This document shows, one piece after another, positions 12,104 through 23,311 of a stretch of 64,000 nucleotides of DNA. The notes under the pieces were generated by a model that was not told the DNA's origin, searched no databases, and saw only the letters and a program-made list of their open reading frames with translations. Source of the stretch: Guyanagaster necrorhizus (lineage: Eukaryota > Basidiomycota > Agaricomycetes > Agaricales > Physalacriaceae); the NCBI RefSeq assembly GCF_019112545.1, contig NW_025064886.1, positions 1,056,490-1,120,489 of the forward strand. Direction: 5' to 3'. The position numbers and the translations under genes are program-made. Positions within the stretch are counted from its first letter, which is position 1, and each line of letters begins with the position of its first letter.

Positions 12104-14364
12104 TTACTTGCGACGACGGAATAGGGCCCTGGCTTCAGTTGGAAGAATGGTAATACTGGGTGACCAGTGAAGAAGGATCTTTCTCTGTTCCTCCACGCCC
12201 TTATCACACAAATCGTACGGCACCAAGATCTCGTAGTTTCGGACAATATTGGCAATGAGACAAAGCCCTTCCGTTATAGCGAATCGTTGACCGATACAGC
12301 TTCTGGGTCCACCAGCGAAAGCAAAAACTTCCCAAGATCGTTGATGAATGAACACACGAACAAAATTGAACAAGGACGTACAGGCATCGCGGGGCCAACG
12401 GTACGATTTAGTATCGATGAACCGTTCAGGCCTAAATTCCTCTACGTCCTCGCCCCAATGAATCGCTAGGGCTTCTTTTAGAAAATCGATTATATGGTCC
12501 ACTGGAGACTTACGATTCATATGCAGTCCGAAAATATCAATAATTACAAGACTACCTTTGTCGATGGCAACAGAGAATTGTTCAACGTCGGAAGGTCTAC
12601 CCTCTGGAGACATCTGAAATCGCCGAGCCGGGATAACGCTATTCGCTTGCACTAGTTTTCCCAGTCGAGCTACCGGGGGGAATAGACGGAGAGTCTCTAA
12701 GAAGACACCAGTAGTATATTCCTAACGGAATTCGTCAAGTCAATAAGGTATAAGATGTAAGAACAAAGTACCAATGCAGCTATGGATTCCTTGCAGCGCT
12801 TCGAAGCAAGATCAGCGTAGTGAGAATATAGCACAATGCCGAAAATCCTACGGGTGCCGGAGCGCCTTCTGGCCAGAATTTGGATACTTCTTCATATACT
12901 CTACGCTGAACGTCCGGGTACAGTGCCAACAAGACCACGGCAAAACAAATTGTATGCGCAGTCGTTTCTTACAGATAATTCAAGCTCTCGACACGACTGT
13001 TTGTCAGGACGCTCACCATGTCCTGCTAAAAGAAAGGTCTGATGGTGTCGTTGGCAACAGTCATCCTGACGATGGAAAGAGATGTTTACCATAGTGTTGG
13101 ACAATAACTCATCGTCCGTCAGGCGTTTATAACCGCAGTCGGCCTCTTCGAACATGTTGGCTTCGACCAAGTTACGCAGCAACGCCGCATCCATATCCGC
13201 CGCCTTACCATTGGTAACCCTGGCACGGGCAAGAGATATGACATCGAGCATGTGAAACTTGAGCGCTTCGAATGACTCCGTCGTTTCCTTGAGAGCAGAA
13301 GAGATGAAAGGCAGGTACACCCAGTCTGAAAGGTTATAAATAAGGTCTGGGGTCAACATTTTTGGGATGAGATGTGATATTGCTGAGGTCACGGCGGGAC
13401 GGAAAGCGATTTTGTGGCCAGGAGGGGGAACTGCTGCTGCATCTTCGCTCCAGGAAACTCGCCGTCCGAATCCGGTTGTCGAGATAATGAGAAGAGTTAA
13501 CTATAAAAAAAAAGATCATGAGTGCAGATCACGTTTAGAAGTTTAAACTCAGACCCACCTGCGTGAGATCTTTTAGCAAGTCGACGGTACACTCCCGTGC
13601 AGTACCATACATTCGGTTGTCGATATCAGAAAACCATTCAGTTGCGATACGCATGCTTTCGGTCCACACGAAAGCATTGTTTGCCTAACTTGTACTTAGC
13701 GCACTCATCTCTCAGCAAAGTGCGCACGTACCTCATTGAACGCAGACTTGGCAACGGCACGATGTCTTTTCCAAACTGCACCTTCTGTACCCACCAGATT
13801 CTGGCCGTAGATATTGAGTATCTCATACTGATCCACATATCAGCAAATATTTTATTAGAGTCATGCTAAGATATCATGATGCTCACTGCTTCGACATCTT
13901 TAGTGAAAGTCTGTCTGTCGGCGCTGACGATCCTGATGGCGTCAGCGTCAGATATCCAGAACGTGGGAATAGCGTCCCAAAAAACAACGGAACTGAGACA
14001 TGTGGTTCCGAACTTGGCAAATGCTAGAGAGAGAGAGAGATGTCAGCACTCGTCTCGACTGGCTCAGCAATGTACCTGAGAATTTGGCATAATAATGCCC
14101 CACCTTGCCCTGTGCAGGGAAAAATGGCCCAGAAACAATGGCAAGCATCCTGAAAGGATTTATCCACAAGATTTCTGCGCTGGGACAACGAGACCTGACA
14201 AGAGAGAGTTGCCACACTGAGAGCAGAACATATGATACGATGCACATCGCGCACCGTAAGTCATCCCTAATACGCGACGCGACTACCCACTTCCTCCCGA
14301 AGATTTTCAGGACCCAGAGCGTCGAGAGCGCGAGAACACCTTGGATGGGAGATATCGAAACCAT
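12104..14364 (-). CDS. Cytochrome P450 monooxygenase
   Basis: A heme-thiolate monooxygenase. All P450 signatures can be reached by splicing: the I-helix FLLAGHETTAHT (the Glu codon is joined across an intron near 13010), the K-helix ExxR as FLETLRLFPP (near 12690), the PERF-type motif FRPERFIDT, and the heme loop FAFAGGPRSCIGQRFA with the Cys ligand (near 12290-12340). The C-terminus ends at TAA 12104-12106. The start at 14364 gives a hydrophobic leader before WINPFRMLAIVSGPFFP, as expected for an ER-anchored microsomal enzyme. Many introns are present, and one short exon near 12780-12800 holds only about nine codons. It resembles the large fungal CYP5144/CYP5150-like groups, but subfamily and substrate cannot be assigned. 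It stands alone with no biosynthetic partners nearby. Confidence 0.85.
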
Positions 14365-14990
14365 GACGAGCACTTACAAGGGTTAGCCCCTCATCATTAG
14401 GGAAAAAAAAAACAAGACCATCCAACTTGCTCCGTTTAGCTTCCGTTGATGAGATCCATTCAAATGAGTACTTCTTTCGGCTTCGGCTATGGTGTGGCTG
14501 TGCATCCTTAATGAAAATCCGATTTGAACGCTTCAACCTCTAGTGCTCAGTCCTAAACGAAAGAGAAGAAGTTGATTTAGATACGACAGGATGAATGTCA
14601 TGCAGGAGACGTATATGACTATAACGCACAATATCCTGCTCCTCTGAGATACAACGCTACCATGGATACATAGGCCGAAGCGATTTCCCTGATGGAGACC
14701 TTGGGAGAAGGTTCTTTTCCATGTGATGCTTTTCTAGATTCAGTGAATCTCATACACACGCGCAGCGGTACGCATATAAGGAAAAAGGAAATTTACACGG
14801 AGGCCATTGAAGCTCTAATTCACCGTCCCTACCAACCGTTGTCGTATTATTGCAGTTTTGAGACATGGGCAGCTAAACCCAAGTTGCTATTATCGGGGAG
14901 AACGTCTGTCGACCGGATTTGATACAATTGAAATGTATTTGGAGAGTTAAGAACACGATACCGCACTGTAACAGAAATAGAGATTCCTGC

Positions 14991-16275
14991 TTAACCTTGA
15001 AAAGCAACACCCGTTTTCGATGCTTCTGCGAGTCCCCCTCCAGCGAATCCCGTTCCTAAAACAGTTACACGTTGGTGAAAAAGGTCTTGCCATTATTCGG
15101 AAAAACCTTTTTACCTTCTCTTTTTAGTTCGATGACATCCTTCTCTGACAATTTGACATCGCAGACGATGCACTCGTGGGAAGGTTGTACCAACGATTCA
15201 GTACACGTTTTGCAGACCACATGACCACAGGGTTTCATGACTGGGGAAAAGGTTCAACGCCCATAGACTAAGAAATGACCGGTGCGAGTATACTTACGGA
15301 ACATCAGCATACTGTTTGACAAGATTTTTTTGCAAGACGGGCACATCGGTTGGGATTCATCATTCTTTCCGGCAGCCTCAGAACCGGCAGATTTCGTCTT
15401 GGAATAGAAGGTGAATTTGACTGGAATGAGATTCTTCAACCTGTGAGCCGTCAGAAGGAAACAGAAAGAAGCGACAATGACGCACGCAATTGAATGAGCA
15501 GGATTCCCGCCTCGGCATGTGGTCTGTAGCTTCACATCTTTGATCGTCTGAGGTGGCCCAATAGATGAGTAGGTAGGCGTCAAGGATGGTAACCAGAAAT
15601 CTGGAAGCTTGTTCCGCAGGGCTGCCGCCTGTTCTCGTTCTATCTGTTGAAGGGCAGCTTCTTCAGCTTCTTGAGCAAGGTTCTCGACCTTGGACGAGTA
15701 GAACGCAAATTTACGCTTGGTTCCCCGACCTAGTCTCGTTATCGTCGACCCAGACATAACAGACACGACGAAAAGCTCACCATCCTCCTTTGACTCTCCA
15801 GCAGACGTCGTTCCCGTCACTGATACAGCCGCAAGCCCTAACTGGCCCTTCTCAAACTCCAGAATAACCCGCTCGCGAGCAGCTTGCCTAGCCCGCTCCT
15901 TTTCCTCCTCAACCTCCTTCTTCATCATTTCCAGTTTCTCTTTCTGTTGTTTGATATCCTTTTTCTGTGTGACTACCAAGCATCAGCCCGGCTCCAAGAT
16001 GGATCAGATATTGCGCTCACGGAGGTCGGTGTACACGCATTCTTTACAGAAAAGATGCCCCTCATGACACGATAGAGGTTCTCGAGCGCTGTTTAGGCAT
16101 AGAGCGCAAGAATCAAAGCGTCGCATAGATTCATTTCCAAGGCGTTGCTAAAACACTGTCAGAAATGAAGAAAAGGTGAATGTTGACATACCTTTTTCGT
16201 TCCGTAGTCAAGCTTCTTATATTCGGCATAGGAGAATATGGAGGATGCTGTGTTGTTCTTGCTATGCTTCGTCAT
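14991..16275 (-). CDS. Nitric oxide synthase-interacting protein homologue (RING/U-box E3)
   Basis: The NOSIP family couples a split U-box/RING to ubiquitin ligation. The N-terminus, from ATG at 16275, reads MTKHSKNNTASSIFSYAEYK and then LDYGTKK and RRFDSCALCLNSAREPLSC with HLFCKECVY, the first zinc-binding half. A charged coiled coil (about 15850-15970, KQQKEKLEMMKKEVEEEKE) follows, then FWLPSLTP and KFTFYSKTKS, and the C-terminal half MCPSCKKILSNSMLMF / KPCGHVVCKTC / HECIVCDVKL. The protein ends with GTGFAGGGLAEASKTGVAFQ and TAA at 14991-14993. The introns near 15460-15500 and 15290 restore the frame precisely. Family members act in the nucleus and with the spliceosome; that role is inferred from homology only. 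Confidence 0.9.
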
Positions 16276-17016
16276 GTCCGTTTATCAGTCGTTGCAGTCT
16301 GTCGCTGTATTTTCTAACGCGGTTGAGGCTAGAGTTGGAGGGCAGATAAATCACGTGCCAAAACTGGCGGATATGTCGGACCGATTCGCGTGGAATGCCA
16401 GATACTGCCTTATTTCAGAAATACGGCCTCACCTCGCCTTCCAGCCTATCTCCTCATGCCATCCTTGCCTGCACTTACAGGGTTGTCTGGACCTCTCACC
16501 AATCATGTCTTAACTCATATCTCTTACACATGGCACAATGCATCCATCCATTTAGCCAGGAGGATATGGGCAGAGTAGAAGCAGAACATATGCCCAGCTC
16601 ACAACAAAACAAAAGCTAACTGGAAATCTATGTCCTTGCATCTTTCTTATCTCACTCAACACCCTCTTTACTTATGCATACTGATATGATACTAACAAGC
16701 TTCATAACTATCTTTGCCTTTCGATTAACGAGCTACCGAGGTAGATTAGTTTATACTAACAGGTGGCCAATTTATAATGTGTCACTGTTTTACCACTTAG
16801 AACAGAGAATTGACATTTTGAGAACAGTAACAGTTCCAAATAAAAACTAGGCTCAAACAGTCTTAACCCCCCGCATGATGAACTACTACGTACTTTTCGA
16901 GGACATGTTATTTATTTTATGGCTGAAATGCCAGGAAATGAGTGCTCTTTTATATCTTTAACGCTTTAAGCCCGACCGCGGTCTTACATGCTCCTAGAGA
17001 TGACGTCATCCATCCC

Positions 17017-18879
17017 ATGTCCCAGCTACGCCTGTCGTCGACATCCAAAGGGCCTGGGCGACGCCCTCGAACAAATCGTCTCGGATCCATCAGCTCTGGC
17101 ATCGATGGCCACATCGAGGTCCGGCGGGCTTCTGCCTCTAGTGCTTCCAAGGTTCAACGAACTTCGAAAACATCACAGAAACTTGTCGTCCTACCGTCTG
17201 CACCCCAAACGAAACTTTTACAAGCGGACAACGATGAAGACTTGACGCTAGGCTATGAGACAGATGCTGGTATCACAGTGCGCGAGTACAAGAGCGAAGC
17301 GGAGCGGATGTCAAAGGAGCAGCGGCATCGAGCAGGGTACAAACGGTTGACGGCGTACTGTGTGGCAGAAGTATTCAATATGAAGCTCCTGACGTCGTAC
17401 TTGAAGCGCGAGCACAACGTTTCACCCCGTATATTTGATGAGGCCATGTATGCGGTGCGTAGCAGTGACAATACACGAATCTAGGCTTATGATGTGCAGA
17501 TGTACCATTTACCTCTCTTGCCGGGATACGGACCTAGCTCCAACATTCGATCATCTGCATTCGCCAGTAGTGATGCCAGCATGAACATACAGACCCGTCT
17601 CTCGGAAGCAGAGGAAAATGGATACCAAGGAACGTATTTTCCCCATAACGCAGCAAATTCTTCATCGCCCAATCGCGACGGCTACATCTTATCATCACCA
17701 GTCATGGCGCGTGGAGCCTACGAAATGGAGATATCCGAGGCAGAGCATACCACTGTACAGTCAGATACCGAGCGTGAGGCAGAATCCCCTGAGGTCCGAT
17801 TCGTGAAGCCGCCAGAGCAAACCATTAATACCGATGACGTAGCTGAGGTCGTGTTTTTTGAGTACGGCGTGGTAGTATTTTTCGGCCTGGATGAAGGGCA
17901 GGAAAGGAACATACTAGAAGATATCGAGAACGCCAAAATCATGGATAGGAAGATTACAGAGGTCCATTGGGAGGTCGAGGAGTGCCATTTTGCAGTATGT
18001 CATCTCCATTCTTCCCATGAACACCCAATTAATTCATTTTCAGTATGACACTCATATTGCTTACCCTCGAATATACAATGACTTCTTCAGTGAGTCATTC
18101 TAGAGCATCAATTCACGTTTAGCTCATGTCAGCCAGCGCTTAAATCACGCTCTCACCTACTCAAATTGTCCATTGCTCATGCTCTCGCGCAATCTACCCT
18201 TCTCGCACGCTACGAGACAAATGCACAACGCGTACTCTCATCACCTTCGACGCTCTCCATACCTAAACAGCTTGCTGAATCGGGAGCTTTACAACTGCGA
18301 CGAAACGAAGCATTGAAGCTCACAGGTCGATTGTTCAAGCTGAGACGGGATATAAACTTGGTTTCCAACGTGCTTGACGTGCCAGAGCTGTTCTGGGACG
18401 AAGCGAGCTTGAAAGGGCTCTATGATGCGGTGCGGGAATACATGGAGATTAAAGGCCGTGTACAGGTGCTGAATGAGAAGCTGGGCATCGCGAGTGACTT
18501 TGTGAGTCCACTTTGAACTCTTCTGATGCAATTTTCTAACACACGGAGCAGCTGGACGCCATTCATGAGCATCTCAATAATTCGGCGATGGAGCGCATAA
18601 CATGGATAGTGATATGGTGCGCCTATATGTAACGAATAGAGCAAAGATATTCACCAAGTCTATACTGTTGCAGGTTGATTGTAGTGGCTATCATTGTAGA
18701 CTTGGTAAGCAAACACATGCTGTCAATCCTCACACTTCTGACTCCTGATTTCAGGGTGAAGTAGTCGCGCGCCTGATCTTCCACGCTGCTCTAGACAATA
18801 AGCCAACTCTGTTCACGTTGGCACCAGTGATATCCAAAGAGGAGGTGCTCTACACTCTGGACAGGATGGCTTCAAATTG
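17017..18879 (+). CDS. RMD1/RMND1-like protein (DUF155)
   Basis: A DUF155 protein. Relatives include yeast Rmd1 and the human mitochondrial RMND1. The Ser/Arg-rich leader from ATG 17017 is followed by RLTAYCVAEVFNMKLLTSYL, the acidic middle region, and the conserved core VVFFEYGVVVFFGLDE with HFAYDTHIAYPRIYND after an intron. Next comes the helical LSIAHALAQSTLLARYE. The C-terminal part has WEDA-like ELFWDEASLKGLY and then a predicted membrane helix (ITWIVIWLIVVAIIVDLGEVVARL) assembled from short exons, ending ...DRMASN at TGA 18877-18879. An earlier start in an upstream exon cannot be excluded. The function in fungi is poorly defined: mitochondrial translation for RMND1, a sporulation-linked role for Rmd1. 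Confidence 0.85.
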
Positions 18880-19249
18880 AATGTTTAGCATATCGGTTGT
18901 TTACTTACTGTGTGATGTATGTATCTTAGGCTGCATCAATCAAGATGGGTTACATTATTACCGCCCGCAAACAAGGCGTATCATTCAAGGTCTTTGAAGG
19001 AAACTGTTGCAACTTTGAGATATGGTGTCCAACGTATTACTTGCATCGAAATCTGAACTCTACTTTCATGATGAGAAAAGACAAATACGACAAAGACCCC
19101 AACACCAAATTCAAAATACGGCAGCGAACCGCTACTTATTCTCCTATACTGGTGCTTACGGCGACAGGCAGGTAGACAGGTCCCGCATACCACTGAGAAC
19201 GCAAGTACATTGACAGGAAGTAATACTTGCATGTTTGGATAGATAGATA

Positions 19250-20856
19250 CTAGTACGGAATAGAGACCATGCCATCCGATACTACCACTTCAGCTTTCAT
19301 CCCCATATCTCGTAAAGTCTGAAAATCGCCAGACGACACCGTCCGAAGCAACGGACTTTTGAAGAGGGAGACCGATACAGCTTCAAGTAGTTTGTCATCC
19401 CTCTCAGCACTCATCGTCTTTCGTGTCGACAGTGCTCGAACGAAACATGCCGTTCATAAATGACACCTCTCCAAATCTTGAAAGATCCCATATTTAGATC
19501 TTGAAACGAGTCAGACTGAGTAGGATAGCTGGTCGAAAAGGACTGGCAGCGGGGGAAGCATTCGACTTCATCGTCGCGGTAACAATTGAAGAAGCTGCAT
19601 GGTGTCATCCAAAGATCTGCGCCACCAGGCAAAGTACATTTCCAAGGAGTCAAGCGTTGGAAGACGAGGATGATTCCATGGTTGGTGTCGATCTCTGCTG
19701 GTATCAAACGAGTAAGAGAACACTGAGAGGCGGTTATGAGGCGTAGCAACGACGGCAGTGTGTCTTTGGGGCAAAGTGATTGGCGATATTTATCGGGTCC
19801 AAGCCATACAGTCTCTAGTGCTGGGAGAGAAAGGCTGTCGAGAAAAGCACTCTCAGATGCTTGAAGGAACCGGAGAGACCTGCCGCTGATACGTGTAGAA
19901 AGCGGTGTAGGAGCAGTTATAGTGTGATTACGATAGTATGCCCAGATCGTGTCGAGATTCGGGGACGAGAGTATAGTATCTAGAAGGGCTCGGGGCAAGT
20001 CAACGTCGCCATATGCACGTTCGTAGCGGTAAAACTTGAGGCTTTCGGATCCGCAGGGGCAATGGTGACCACATCGTCATCTCCGCCCGCAGAGATATTG
20101 ATGTCGTTCAAGAGCGGGGTAATTTCAAAGGCATCGATGCGGGAAGGGGGGTGACCGTAGCCGTGATATTTGAGGGTAAACGCTTGATAGTCTCTCTACA
20201 CGTCCGTGCACGGCAGAAAGGGACGACAAAGAACTGGGCGTTAGATCGAAAGTGATGTTGCTCCAGTGATTCGAGACTTCAAACAATAGACTGAGCATTT
20301 GTTTAGCTAAGCGTTCCTCGATGCTAGTCTCCCAGAAATGAATGTGCAGTTCACTCTGCCCCGACCGGTCGAGCACCGTCTTCAGAAGTGAAACAGGGTC
20401 CTGGTGACGATAAGTACAAACATCGATGATGATAGCGGACCATAGTTCTGGGCAATGCGCGATCATGATTTCCCTCCAAGTGCTGCATACCTGCGCCAAG
20501 ATCCAGGGAACCTTGAAGCTGTTAAGCGCGTCAACAATGACGCCGTGACGAAAAATCTCAATGGAGATTTCTGTCGGAAGGCGTCTGATGGGCGAAAGTT
20601 CTCCCTCGATCTGCAATTTTAGCGAGGAAATCCTATGACTGTCTTTCGCGAGGTCTGTTTCGAACAGTAGTCTCGAGTTCCTGTTCGAACATGTTCGGCA
20701 GATGGCGATGGCGACGGCGCGATACTGCTGCCCTGTAAATTGACGAGCGATTTCGGGACATTGGGATGTTATATGGATGACGAAGATCTGAAATCTCTGC
20801 CAGGTAGCACAGGTATTGGTAAGGACCAATCTGTAGAACAACTGAATGCCGGACAA
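19250..20856 (-). pseudogene. F-box protein, probably frameshifted
   Basis: The minus strand encodes a typical mushroom F-box protein: the F-box-like LPTEISIEIFRHGVI near 20560 and then VCSTWREIMIAHCPELWSAI and a long C-terminal region. F-box proteins recruit substrates to SCF ubiquitin ligases. The frame breaks near 20175-20180: the sequence reads VERLSSV and the natural continuation TLKYHGYGHPPSRIDAFEI lies in the next phase with no room for an intron. A further phase change near 20040-20080 could be a 38-bp intron. The C-terminal piece (VSSGDFQTLRDMGMKAEV, stop 19250-19252) is again in another phase, and no intron I tested joins it. No convincing ATG precedes the F-box, so the 5' end is unresolved. 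A decayed gene is likeliest; assembly errors are the alternative. Confidence 0.5.
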
Positions 20857-21109
20857 ATAGAGATTCGAGTAAATGTGCCTTGCAAAGGACGGAGAAAACG
20901 AGCGAGACGATAGTAGATCTTGAACTGGCGCTCTGTATGAAGACAGAGGTGAACGAAAGAGAGACGAGAAAGGCGGATGATGGACAGAAGGAAACAGCGA
21001 CGGCCCCGGACTTCCAAACCAGGGTCAGAATAGATTACGGCATCCAAGCCAAACACGCCGCGAAATACAAACAGGCAGTGGTGCGTTCTGAGTAGCCAAA
21101 GCCTACATT

Positions 21110-22200
21110 TTATGTGCTCGAATTCACGGATCCAATGTCTGAAGTTGAGCGTAGTTCAAATGTATCGCGAACGTGAAAGTGAAACGACTGCTGTGCATTT
21201 CTATGCAAACTACGGATAGAGAGAGACAAAAAAAATGCTTTGGCTTTATACACCGCAGAAAATGTCGACAGCAAACTGAATGCACGAACCACTTGGAAAT
21301 ATATGGATAGACATATAATAGTCGCTCTGAAAAGTGGGTATAAGAGATGGAAGGCATGATATTGAAAGAACATACCTTTGAAAAAAAAGAATCGCAATAA
21401 AACTCTCCGAAGAGAGTGATAGAGCAAAAAATTTTCACAATCCAGTTGACCCAGAATAGTCTGAATCGAGTTTCGTCCTGGACATCCAACCATCCGCGAA
21501 GGTCGGTCGAGGACGCCCAGTACGCGCCACGTAGTGCACTGAAGGACACTGATGTGAACATCCATCCAGTCATCCAGAGATGTCCTTCGTACGTCCTACC
21601 AACTCCTCCTGCCCCGGACCGCGGCTGCTGCCGCCGCAAGGATGGTAGTGTAATAGGCAAATGCAACATGTATTATTAACATTCTGATCGGTAAACGCGA
21701 ATCGCGCGCGAAGGAGCTACACCCGGGGAGCACTCACGATGTATGGACGTACTCGGGCCACAGGCGACATAGAAGAGCCACGACGGGCAAACAGACCAAG
21801 GGGGCTACACAGCAGGGTGAGGCAGTCGACGTTGGCATCCGGCTATAGAAAGGTTCGTCAAAGACTAGCCGCTGCTCAGCCAAGCGAGTGTCTTTCCAGC
21901 GTTCCCGAAGGTACACATAGGCGCCGATAGTACTCCAGAAAACGGATGGATGTATCAAGCACGCGTGCCCAGTCTCCGCGACGACTTTCAACCCACCCGA
22001 TGCTCATCCCTTGCCCCCAAAAGGGGTGTCTTGGGGAAAAAGAGCGACGGAGGGAAATGTCTGGTACGTCGCTTAGCTATTATGGCCAGACCCGGCTAGA
22101 GCCAATCAAGGGAGACAGTATGCTCAGACCTTACCCGCTCGCGAGAGAGAACGGTGAGGTTCCGTGCGAGACGAGCATTGCAGCATTGAGTCAACCGGGG
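21110..22200 (-). CDS. Unresolved uncharacterised minus-strand gene
   Basis: I do not recognise this. A possible first exon from the ATG near 22179 (MLVSHGTSPFSLASG) has a good gtaagg donor. Joining it to the acceptor near 22020 gives HPFWGQGMSIGWVESRRGDW and ARVLDTSIRFLEYYRRLC, which looks like real protein. Downstream there is a hydrophobic stretch (AYYTTILAAAAAVRG, near 21640) and another plausible piece (LRGWLDVQDETRFRLFWVNW, near 21480). I could not link the exons in one model, so boundaries are approximate. It may be a small membrane protein of a basidiomycete-specific family, or noise in part. Confidence 0.3.
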
Positions 22201-22283
22201 AAGTAAGGAAGAGAAACAGGGGGGGCGGGGCATCCTTATATGCCAACTGTATTTGGTCGTATTTACAGTTTCACCTAAATAGG

Positions 22284-22969
22284 ATGTCCCGGCCTTACCG
22301 GCACTTCTCTTCCACTATCATGTCTGCCTCGTCAAAAGCATCGACAACGACAACGACGACCGCAACGTCGAACTCAATGAAGGCACATGATATAGGCGAA
22401 ACGTCCTCCATCCCTTCTACCCCGCGAGACGGAACGTACAAGCCCAGCCAACCCCGTCATCGTCCACTGACAGAGATTATCGGACAAACGTTCCCGTCGT
22501 TTGATCACCATTCCATTGTAGTCAAGCCTTTTGAAGAAGAATCAGCACGGGATGCTGCCTTCTCTCAAGGTCTGTCGTTGATTTGACGCGCATATATTCT
22601 TATTGCCAAACGATATAAGCAGAACTCAGTGCGATGTTGCTGGACGTGATCCTCGAAACGCACGCCTGGGCATCGGCACGACCCAAACAAGAAAGCCAAG
22701 TCGCGGTGCAGAAGTTCGAGAAAAAGATATCCCAAATAATGGGGGTCGAGAAAGAGCAAGGCATGTCGCCATTCTCTCTGTCGTCTCTTCCTTCCTTCAT
22801 CTTTGGTGAGAGAGATTCGATCATGATAAATCAAACTACTTGCTTACATTTCTCTGAAGTCTTGCATTACTAACCCGTCTTCTTTACAGAACAAACGCGG
22901 GAACGGCTCAACGAATTCGTCTCTCGTATGAAGACTGCTCTAGCTGCACTTACTGGTCTCGGTCTATGA
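22284..22969 (+). CDS. Small hypothetical protein
   Basis: Three exons joined in frame: 22284-22570, about 22623-22804, and about 22890-22969. The first ATG gives MSRPYRHFSSTIMSASSKAS and a Thr/Ser-rich low-complexity leader; a second ATG is at 22320. The body has HRPLTEIIGQTFPSFDHHSI, an amphipathic helical part with VQKFEKKISQIMGVEKEQ, and a C-terminal helix RERLNEFVSRMKTALAALTG before TGA 22967-22969. Both introns split codons cleanly (Q-E and F-E joins), which supports a real gene. No domain is recognised. The leader with SRPYRHFSS could be a weak mitochondrial presequence, but this is a guess. Confidence 0.6.
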
Positions 22970-23311
22970 TATCTCCTTTCAGTTGTGCTCGCTGTTGACT
23001 TGCTATCGTGTAATTGTTTAAATGCTTCTCCGTTTTTCGTTACTGTTTGGACTCTCGCCGGCATCATGCATTATCATCAATACTGGAGACACCTGTACAA
23101 CAGTTCAAATACTTATTTCGAACTTCAAAAATAATGCAACCTCCGTATTTAAGAATGAGTGAAGTCGTTCCTCCCAGATTTTTTGTTGTTCCGGAAACCA
23201 AACTGCTGTTGTGGCACAGATGTTCGTCACTCCTTTGTTCCCGCGTTTCGTCAGAAATACGACAAAGATGTTGGGGTAAGGGGTTAGAGAGAGCTATAAA
23301 ATAAAGTACCT

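Noticed and set aside
12901..13392. P450 frame seeming to run past the I-helix into unrelated sequence
   Set aside because: Two introns explain it; splicing restores FLLAGHETTAHT.
14025..14045. GA microsatellite
   Set aside because: A short AG repeat inside the P450 intron; no sign of function.
14692..14922. 76-codon open frame upstream of the P450
   Set aside because: No recognisable features and no supporting introns.
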